Shown in pieces: positions 25,883 through 30,444 of a stretch of DNA of 30,444 nucleotides. Source of the DNA: Lachnospiraceae bacterium UBA7160 (GTDB lineage: Bacteria; Bacillota; Clostridia; Lachnospirales; Lachnospiraceae); NCBI GenBank assembly GCA_002491565.1, contig DKWE01000054.1:1-30444 (forward strand), in the 5' to 3' direction. A program made the position numbers and the translations under genes. The notes under the pieces are model-generated. The model was not told where the DNA came from. It did no database searches and worked only from the letters and a program-made list of their open reading frames with translations. Position 1 is the first letter of the stretch, and each line of letters opens with the position of its first letter.

Positions 25883-26953
25883 TTGCTGCGGAAAGCTGGA
25901 AGAGTGGACGGGATCATGCTTTTGCTGGTTCTGTTCCTTACGGGATTTGGTCTCGTGGTTCTTTACAGTATGAGCGCATATAATGGGCAGGTCCGGTTTG
26001 GAGACGCTGCCTATTATTTTAAAAAACAGTTTTTTGCGATGACACTGGGGCTCGCGGTAATGTACGGCGTGGCCCGGATGGACTACCATATGCTGGAGCG
26101 GTTTGCTGTCCCAGCCTATTTGATTTCTCTGGCGCTCTCAGGAGCGGTGCTGCTGTTTGGCGACGCGTACAATGGCTCGAGACGGTGGCTGTCGATTGGC
26201 CCGCTGTCTTTCCAGCCGTCAGAGTATGCAAAGCCGGCCGTGATTCTGCTGCTCGCTGCGATGGTCAGCCGCATGCAGAAGAAGAAAAGCATGGTGATGA
26301 GCGTGTCGGTGTTTGCGCTGATTCTGCCAATCGTCGGGCTGGTCGGGACGAACAATCTGAGCACTGCTGTGATTATCCTCGGCATTGCGGTCATCATGAT
26401 CTTTATTTCCAATCCGCGCTATCTGCCGTTTTTATGGATTTTGCTTGGCGGGGGAGGCTTTCTGGGGGTATTTTTGAGCCTGGAAAGCTACCGCCTGGAG
26501 CGGATTGCGATCTGGCGCAACCCGGAGCAGTATGAAAAGGGCTATCAGACGATGCAGGGGCTGTATGCGATTGGCTCTGGAGGTGTGTTCGGGCGCGGGC
26601 TCGGCAATAGCCTGCAGAAGCTCGGTTTTGTGCCGGAAGCGCAGAATGATATGATTTTTTCGGTCATCTGCGAAGAGCTGGGGCTGGCCGGGGCACTTTT
26701 ACTGATGCTGCTGTTTTTGCTGCTGCTCTGGAGATTTATGGTTGCGGCGACGCATGCGCCGGATCTGTTCGGGGCGTTGATTGCGACGGGTATTATGGGA
26801 CACATCGCGATTCAGGTTATTCTGAATATCGCTGTCGTCACGAATACGATTCCAAATACGGGGATTACGCTGCCGTTTATCAGCTACGGCGGGACTTCAG
26901 TACTGTTTTTGCTTGCAGAGATGGGGCTGGCGCTGTCGGTAAGCCGGTGGTAG
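25883..26953 (+). CDS. ftsW: Peptidoglycan glycosyltransferase FtsW (SEDS family)
   Basis: SEDS membrane glycan polymerase that uses lipid II at the septum together with a class B PBP. The product is 356 residues from TTG 25883, with about ten membrane helices. Family features are the YSMSAYNG segment after helix 1, SRRWLSIGPLSFQPSE, GYQTMQGLYAIGSGGVFGRG, PEAQNDMIFSVICEELG with the family acidic residue, and the C-terminal box NTGITLPFISYGGTS. GTG 25904 and ATG 25916 are weaker start choices. In a spore former this could also be the SpoVE counterpart; the dcw position between murD and murA fits FtsW or SpoVE equally. murG, often next to ftsW, is absent. Confidence 0.94.
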   Translation: MLRKAGRVDGIMLLLVLFLTGFGLVVLYSMSAYNGQVRFGDAAYYFKKQFFAMTLGLAVMYGVARMDYHMLERFAVPAYLISLALSGAVLLFGDAYNGSRRWLSIGPLSFQPSEYAKPAVILLLAAMVSRMQKKKSMVMSVSVFALILPIVGLVGTNNLSTAVIILGIAVIMIFISNPRYLPFLWILLGGGGFLGVFLSLESYRLERIAIWRNPEQYEKGYQTMQGLYAIGSGGVFGRGLGNSLQKLGFVPEAQNDMIFSVICEELGLAGALLLMLLFLLLLWRFMVAATHAPDLFGALIATGIMGHIAIQVILNIAVVTNTIPNTGITLPFISYGGTSVLFLLAEMGLALSVSRW

Positions 26954-27083
26954 GCTGGACGGCTGCTGTGTCCGGACACCCCTGTGACGGCCTGTACAAA
27001 CCTGCAAATCGAATATTATCTGCACCGGAGGCTGCCAGTGTGCATATAGTATTTTATAGGTGTAGTCGCAGGCGGTGTGAGCA

Positions 27084-28364
27084 ATGAAAAATCTGGAAAT
27101 CGCAGGAGGAATACCGCTTTTTGGTGAAATCAATATACAAGGCTCCAAGAACGCGGTGCTGCCGGTTCTTGCGGCCTGTCTGCCAGGAGAAGGAACATGC
27201 GTCATAGAGAATTGCCCCGCAATCCGTGATGTGGAAGATACCCTGGAAATTTTAGAGCAGATCGGCTGTCAGGTCCGGCGGGACGGCACGGCAGTGTCTG
27301 TCTGTACACCAAAGACGGTGCAGTGTGAAATAAATGCGCATGCGGCGGCAAGAATCCGCTCTTCGATCTTGTTTTTAGGCGCACTTCTTGGTAAAATGAA
27401 AAAAGCAGTTTTGCCTAAGCCTGGAGGGTGTGCAATCGGAGCACGTCCTATTGATTTACATCTGGAGGCACTTCAGAGTCTCGGCGTCATTTTTGCGGAC
27501 CGTCTGGACGAATCAGAAGAGCTTCTTGCTGCGTGTGGAACAGCAATGCACGGCGGGCGTTTTCGCCTTCGCATTCCAAGTGTAGGCGCTACGGAAAATC
27601 TGGTGCTTGCCAGTGTGCTGACAGAAGGCGTGACAGTGATTGAGAATGCCGCGCGTGAGCCGGAGGTGGAGGAGCTCTGCCGCTTCCTGCGGCTGCGGGG
27701 CGCGGATATTGTCCGGAAGGAAAATGGGAACCTTGTCATTACCGGGGTGTCCACGCTGCAGCCGGTGCAGTACCGGATGCACGCGGACCGGATCGTGGCG
27801 GGGACGTATCTGCTCGCAGCGGCAGGCACGCGCGGTTGCATCCGTATTCGGAATTTTCCGCACGGAGAGCTGAATGCGCTGTTGTCGGTGCTGCAGGAGA
27901 TGGGCGGGAAAATCCGTGTGAGCAAAGAGATGCTGACGCTCGATATGCCCGGGCGGCCGCGTGCGGTGCCGTATGTGGAGACAGCGCCATTTCCGGGGTT
28001 TCCGACGGATCTGCAGTCCCCGCTGATGGCGGTCTGCGCGATGGCGGACGGAACGAGCCGGATCCGGGAGACAATGTTTGAAAACCGGTTCCGAACGGTA
28101 TCGGAACTGCGGCGGATGGGAGCAGAGATTGAGGTAGACGGAGACTGTGCAGTCATCCAGGGGGTCGGATGTCTGCGGGGGGCGCCGCTTCTGGCGCCGG
28201 ATCTGCGCGGGGGTGCGGCCCTGGTAATTGCAGCGCTGCAGGCGAAGGGCAGAAGCAGCATTGGGAATCTGGAGTATATCGGACGGGGATATGAGGATAT
28301 TTGCCGTGATTTCTGTCTGCTGGGCGGAGATCTGTACGAAAAGAGCGTTGAGGTTCATGAATGA
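27084..28364 (+). CDS. murA: UDP-N-acetylglucosamine 1-carboxyvinyltransferase MurA
   Basis: Cytoplasmic enzyme of the first committed peptidoglycan step; it transfers enolpyruvate from PEP to UDP-GlcNAc and is the target of fosfomycin. The product is 426 residues. GSKNAVLP places Lys22 and Asn23 as in characterised enzymes. PGGCAIGARPIDLH carries Cys116, the residue whose change to Asp gives fosfomycin resistance in some species, so this enzyme looks sensitive. ATG 27084 has only a weak AGGCGGTG box upstream. The gene stands between ftsW and divIB, where murG and murB are found in Bacillus. Firmicutes often have two MurA copies; whether this is the main one cannot be told here. Confidence 0.95.
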   Translation: MKNLEIAGGIPLFGEINIQGSKNAVLPVLAACLPGEGTCVIENCPAIRDVEDTLEILEQIGCQVRRDGTAVSVCTPKTVQCEINAHAAARIRSSILFLGALLGKMKKAVLPKPGGCAIGARPIDLHLEALQSLGVIFADRLDESEELLAACGTAMHGGRFRLRIPSVGATENLVLASVLTEGVTVIENAAREPEVEELCRFLRLRGADIVRKENGNLVITGVSTLQPVQYRMHADRIVAGTYLLAAAGTRGCIRIRNFPHGELNALLSVLQEMGGKIRVSKEMLTLDMPGRPRAVPYVETAPFPGFPTDLQSPLMAVCAMADGTSRIRETMFENRFRTVSELRRMGAEIEVDGDCAVIQGVGCLRGAPLLAPDLRGGAALVIAALQAKGRSSIGNLEYIGRGYEDICRDFCLLGGDLYEKSVEVHE

Positions 28365-28399
28365 TGTGAATCGTAAATGATGAAGGAACGGGAGATGTG

Positions 28400-29539
28400 A
28401 TGAATAGAAGAATCCGAAGGAAGAAACGAATGGCCCGGCTGGGGATCCTGGCGGCATTGGCTGTGGCTGTCCTGGCAGTATGTTTTTTGTTCCGGGTGAA
28501 GACCGTGCATGTGTATGGAAACAGCCGCTATACGGCAGAGGAGATTTCGGAAGCGCTGATGTATGATCTGCTAAACCAGAATACCTTGTACCTGCAATGG
28601 AGATACCGGAGCGGCGTGGCGCCGGAGGCGCTGCCGTTCCTCAGCTCACTGAGCGTGAAGCTGGAGTCTCCGTTTACGATCCGGGTGGATGTCGTGGAAA
28701 AGAAACTGGTTGGCTACGTGGATAAAGGCGGGTATGCGGGCTTTGACCAGGAAGGAATTGTAGTAGAGATTGCGCAGGAGGAATATACGGATCTTCCGAT
28801 TATCACAGGGGCGGATATCGGAGATCCGGCTCTGTACCAGAGGCTGCCGACGGAGAGCAGCGCCCAGCTCCGCACGATTTTGAGTGTGACGAAGCTTTTG
28901 AATGGCCAGGAGCTTGATGCGGATGAGATTCGATTCGGGGAAAACGGCGATATCCGGGTCTTTGTCGATGGCGTGGAGGCGCTGCTTGGGCAGGATGAAT
29001 ATATGGATGAAAAGATTCGAGGGCTAAGAGCGATTTTGCAGACACCGGAAGGAACAAGCGGAACACTGCATTTAGAAAGTTATTCTGGTAACGGCGATGT
29101 AGTAACGCTTACGCCGGCAGATGAGACGGAAACGGAATCTGAGCCGGAGAGCAGAGATACAAGCGGAGCCGGAACGGATGGAAGCGGTGAAGACGGAGCC
29201 GGAATGGACGGAAGCGGTGAAGACGGAGCCGGAATGGACGGAAGCGGCCAGGACGGAGCAGGAGCGGATGGAAATGGCCAGGATGGGGCAGATGGGAACG
29301 GACAGGAGGATGCCCCGGACGATGGCGGTGATGACGCGCAGCAGGACCCATCAGGTGTGATTTACGTCGTTTTTGCTACCGGCGGTAATCTTGTTTACAA
29401 TGTCCATGTGGAAAATGGGACAGTCGTCGACGCAAACGGTAATCCGGTTTCGGGCTGCTATGTGAATGAAGACGGCAATGTGGTGGACGCCTATATGAAT
29501 GTCATCAATCCGGTGACTGGAGAGCTGGTAAATCAGTGA
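28400..29539 (+). CDS. divIB: Cell division protein DivIB/FtsQ with extended C-terminus
   Basis: Bitopic divisome protein that holds FtsL and DivIC together at the septum. The product is 379 residues from ATG 28400; GGGAG ends 5 bases upstream, and GTG 28397 is an alternative. A basic cytoplasmic end is followed by a membrane helix at about 13-31. The POTRA domain starts FRVKTVHVYGNSRYTAEEI, and the beta domain continues to about 235. Residues of about 237-318 form a Gly/Asp/Glu-rich linker with decapeptide repeats encoded by a 30-bp tandem DNA repeat. The last 60 residues form a compact-looking module that resembles the tail of the FtsI-type PBP. Position between murA and ftsZ supports the call; the extra C-terminal part is not usual for the family. 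Confidence 0.9.
   Translation: MNRRIRRKKRMARLGILAALAVAVLAVCFLFRVKTVHVYGNSRYTAEEISEALMYDLLNQNTLYLQWRYRSGVAPEALPFLSSLSVKLESPFTIRVDVVEKKLVGYVDKGGYAGFDQEGIVVEIAQEEYTDLPIITGADIGDPALYQRLPTESSAQLRTILSVTKLLNGQELDADEIRFGENGDIRVFVDGVEALLGQDEYMDEKIRGLRAILQTPEGTSGTLHLESYSGNGDVVTLTPADETETESEPESRDTSGAGTDGSGEDGAGMDGSGEDGAGMDGSGQDGAGADGNGQDGADGNGQEDAPDDGGDDAQQDPSGVIYVVFATGGNLVYNVHVENGTVVDANGNPVSGCYVNEDGNVVDAYMNVINPVTGELVNQ
29181..29300 (+). repeat. 30-bp tandem repeat in divIB linker
   Basis: The unit beginning GAAGCGGTGAAGACGG is repeated exactly at 29181-29210 and 29211-29240. Degenerate copies follow at 29241-29270 and 29271-29300, and a partial copy precedes at about 29161-29180. Each unit encodes ten residues of the GSGEDGAGMD type, so copy-number change keeps the frame. 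Confidence 0.9.
29396..29491 (+). other. Shared C-terminal DG/NG module, copy in DivIB
   Basis: DivIB residues 333-364 align with the FtsI-type PBP residues 671-703. The key pattern is YN-x-H, NG-x-VVD-x-NG, G, a Tyr/Trp plus Val/Ile pair, DG-x-V-x-DA. In DivIB the module follows a flexible repeat linker and is nearly at the C-terminus. Confidence 0.6.
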
Positions 29540-29563
29540 TTGTTTAAAAAATTCAAAAAGGTC

Positions 29564-29595
29564 TTGATTAATTTTGAAATTCACTATATTATAAT
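29564..29595 (+). promoter_or_regulatory. Candidate ftsZ promoter
   Basis: A consensus TATAAT at 29590-29595 lies in an AT-rich gap after divIB. The best -35 match, TTGATT at 29564-29569, is 20 bases away, longer than the usual 17, so the -35 assignment is doubtful. A 7-bp inverted repeat TTCAAAA/TTTTGAA surrounds this -35 region. The start point would be about 75-80 bases before ftsZ. Confidence 0.5.
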
Positions 29596-29665
29596 GGGTA
29601 GTACGGTAGAGGTGGAAAAGTCAGAGATTATACCGTAGCATGATTAGTGAGTACTCGGATACAAA

Positions 29666-29672
29666 AAGGAGG
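29666..29672 (+). promoter_or_regulatory. Ribosome-binding site deciding the ftsZ start
   Basis: AAGGAGG lies 7 bases before GTG 29680. The in-frame ATG at 29692 would have a 19-base spacer, so GTG is the better start. Confidence 0.8.
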
Positions 29673-29679
29673 AAACACG

Positions 29680-30444
29680 GTGTTAGAACTTATGCCAAAT
29701 GAATCGGAATCTGCTGCAAAGATTATCGTGATCGGAGTAGGCGGAGCAGGAAATAATGCAGTCAACCGCATGGTTGAAGATACAATTGCCGGAGTGGAGT
29801 TTATTGGGATCAATACGGATAAGCAGGCACTCCTGATGTGTAAGGCGCCGAATACGATCCAGATCGGCGAAAAGGTGACGAAGGGACTGGGTGCCGGCGC
29901 CAAGCCAGAGGTTGGCCAGCAGGCTGCTGAGGAGAGCACAGAGGAGATTCGTCAGGCGATGCAGGGAGCGGATATGGTATTCGTTACCTGTGGTATGGGC
30001 GGCGGCACTGGTACGGGTGCAGCTCCGGTTGTCGCAGGAATCGCCAAGGAGATGGGGATTCTGACAGTCGGTGTCGTGACAAAGCCGTTCCGGTTTGAGG
30101 CGAAGACCCGCATGAACAATGCGTTGATGGGAATTGAGCGCCTCAAAGAGAATGTAGATACGCTGATCGTCATTCCGAATGACAAGCTTCTGGAGATTGT
30201 TGACCGCCGGACCACGATGCCGGAGGCACTCAAGAAGGCAGACGAAGTGCTGCAGCAGGCAGTGCAGGGCATTACGGATCTGATTAATCTGCCGGCCCTG
30301 ATCAATCTTGACTTTGCGGATGTCCAGACGGTCATGAAGGACAAGGGGATCGCGCATATCGGTATCGGCAGTGCGAAGGGCGACGACAAGGCGCTCGAAG
30401 CAGTCAAGCAGGCAGTTGCAAGTCCGCTGCTTGAGACGACGATC
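29680..30444 (+). CDS. ftsZ: Cell division protein FtsZ (3' end outside window)
   Basis: Tubulin-like GTPase that forms the Z ring. The window ends inside the gene after 255 codons; about 110-150 residues, including the C-terminal peptide that binds FtsA and SepF, are missing. IIVIGVGGAGNNAVNRM is the first nucleotide-binding loop, and the tubulin signature GGGTGTG is at 107-113. The T7-loop segment NLDFADV lies near 209. GTG 29680 is chosen from its strong Shine-Dalgarno box. The 140-base gap from divIB and the candidate promoter suggest that ftsZ can be expressed apart from the upstream genes. ftsA is not present before it, as is common in clostridia that rely on SepF. Confidence 0.97.
   Translation, partial: MLELMPNESESAAKIIVIGVGGAGNNAVNRMVEDTIAGVEFIGINTDKQALLMCKAPNTIQIGEKVTKGLGAGAKPEVGQQAAEESTEEIRQAMQGADMVFVTCGMGGGTGTGAAPVVAGIAKEMGILTVGVVTKPFRFEAKTRMNNALMGIERLKENVDTLIVIPNDKLLEIVDRRTTMPEALKKADEVLQQAVQGITDLINLPALINLDFADVQTVMKDKGIAHIGIGSAKGDDKALEAVKQAVASPLLETTI

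Noticed and set aside
29121..29360. Alternate-frame open frame with repeated Glu/Trp/Thr units inside divIB
   Set aside because: The periodic product is a by-product of the 30-bp repeat, which stays open in two frames. divIB is the real frame.

Overview
The window is a chromosomal stretch of a spore-forming Gram-positive clostridium, most likely Lachnospiraceae (Clostridium cluster XIVa) or a close relative. The grounds are gene order and protein family types: class B PBPs, a PASTA kinase, DivIB and a Spo0E-like protein. All genes I can support lie on the + strand. Codon third positions are GC-rich, and the leader of the mraZ cluster is clearly AT-rich. I see no mobile element, CRISPR array, rRNA or tRNA. 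The species cannot be named from this alone.

Region 1 (1-14258) is a housekeeping block. It starts with murE, followed by priA, def, fmt, a membrane zinc metallopeptidase, rsmB, rlmN, prpC, prkC, rsgA and rpe. Short gaps and overlaps (def/fmt, rsmB/rlmN) point to a long co-transcribed run from def onward. It couples N-formyl-Met handling, rRNA methylation and ribosome-assembly GTPase activity with the PrpC/PrkC phosphatase-kinase switch that senses cell-wall fragments. A strong hairpin plus T-run after rpe ends it.

Region 2 (14259-16773) holds ychF, lgt and a 51-residue Spo0E-like aspartyl-phosphatase gene. An extended -10 promoter lies upstream and a perfect 12-bp hairpin lies downstream.

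Region 3 (16901-30444) is the division and cell wall (dcw) cluster: mraZ, rsmH, ftsL, two tandem class B PBPs (FtsI-type, then SpoVD/FtsI-type), mraY, murD, ftsW, murA, divIB/ftsQ and ftsZ, which is cut by the window end. A good sigma-A promoter is followed at once by four GTGG repeats at exact 10-bp spacing, matching the known MraZ operator layout. The cluster lacks murG, murB, murC, murF and ftsA here. murE lies far upstream, and murA sits where murG often is.

The most unusual observation is a divergent but clearly alignable C-terminal module of about 33 residues. It is shared by the FtsI-type PBP and DivIB, two extracytoplasmic proteins that work in the same divisome complex. In DivIB it follows a Gly/Asp-rich linker built on an exact 30-bp tandem DNA repeat. 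The second PBP also shows KTA in place of the KTG active-site box.
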